Shown: one piece after another, positions 32,245 to 32,489 of the stretch
Position numbering within the stretch: position 1 is the stretch's first letter
How the letters are laid out: every line of letters starts with the position of its first letter
Origin: a bacterium
GTDB taxonomy: Bacteria; JAJVIF01; JAGGVT01
Direction of reading: 5' to 3'
Assembly: GCA_021157815.1 (NCBI GenBank)
Contig: JAGGVT010000093.1
Coordinates: 1-32,489 of the forward strand
DNA: 32,489 bases
Program-made: the position numbers and the translations under genes
The notes under the pieces: generated by a model
Told to the model about the DNA's origin: nothing
The model's database searches: none
What the model saw: only the letters and a program-made list of their open reading frames with translations

Positions 32245-32287
32245 TCACCCACAAATCACAAAAAGACGTGATGTGTGGGCGGCACCC
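32245..32287. repeat. 43 bp dispersed block (second copy)
   Basis: Exact reverse complement of 19058-19100, including its inner hairpin (cacaaatcac-aaaaagac-gtgatgtgtg). Confidence 0.75.
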
Positions 32288-32324
32288 GATAGTTAACAGG
32301 AGAATTCTATATTTGAAAATCAAC

Positions 32325-32475
32325 CTAACCTGCTACTCTACTAACCTACTAACCTGCTAACCTGCCAACCTGCTAACCTGCTAACCTACTAACCTGCCAA
32401 CCTGCTAACCTGCCAACCTACTAACCTGCTAACCTACTAACCTGCTAACCTGCTAACTTGCTAACTTGCTAACTA
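32325..32475. repeat. Octanucleotide tandem array, ~18 units, opposite orientation
   Basis: I counted 18 units plus a partial one in unbroken 8 bp register, consensus ctaacctg, the complement of the 13945 array. Variants include ctaaccta, ccaacctg and ctaacttg. One unit (ctactcta, 32333) is decayed. Confidence 0.9.
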
Positions 32476-32489
32476 TATCTTTTCCCAGT

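Noticed and set aside
1-32489. tRNA or rRNA genes
   Set aside because: I scanned the gaps for T-loop (GTTCRAATC-type) and rRNA-like tracts and saw none. A covariance search was not possible.

Overview
The window is a 32.5 kb piece of a mid-GC chromosome from an uncultured, probably Gram-negative bacterium. The outer-membrane evidence is a TolC protein, a MacAB pump and putative lipoproteins. I cannot place it in a phylum from sequence alone. There is no rRNA, tRNA, transposase, phage structural gene or CRISPR array. I support 24 protein genes. Nearly every intergenic gap is filled with short dispersed palindromic repeats.

Layout. 0.2-2.2 kb: a lipoprotein with a PQQ-type beta-propeller. 2.5-5.6 kb (minus strand): a P-loop NTPase behind a degenerate YchF/TGS protein, then NAD kinase. 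5.9-18.5 kb (plus strand): a carbohydrate locus made of GH9 + GHL10, a transglutaminase-like protein, a second GH9, a cupin phosphoglucose isomerase, a second GHL10, a sodium/solute symporter, two tiny membrane proteins and a hypothetical. 19.4-20.3 kb: an SPFH/band 7 protein. 20.6-25.6 kb (minus): a complete MacA-MacB-TolC-type pump. 25.7-29.0 kb (minus): proline dehydrogenase-like and EF-G-like genes. 29.7-30.4 kb (plus): an XRE/S24 regulator. 31.4-32.2 kb (minus): RNase PH.

The carbohydrate locus is the most coherent system. Exported GH9 and GHL10 enzymes come as two paralogous pairs. The glycan products would be imported by the SSS symporter and its small partners, and glucose-6-phosphate interconverted by the cupin isomerase. 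Both GH9 proteins carry the same unassigned N-terminal region ahead of the CelD_N Ig-like domain. The substrate is not evident.

The second theme is repeat biology. A ~130 bp inverted-repeat element sits three times at the centre of the same REP palindrome, with short flanking duplications. A ~200 bp MITE-like family has four copies or relatives. Single copies of 299 bp and 177 bp elements have perfect 24-30 bp inverted ends. An 8-bp tandem array (RRGTTAGY) occurs at three loci. All could be non-autonomous elements moved by enzymes encoded elsewhere.

Several proteins are family members with altered key residues: YchF-like (P-loop Lys to Arg, switch II lost), the S24 regulator (catalytic Lys to Arg), EF-G-like (switch II His to Phe), proline dehydrogenase-like (KGAY Lys to Ile) and transglutaminase (Asp to Glu).
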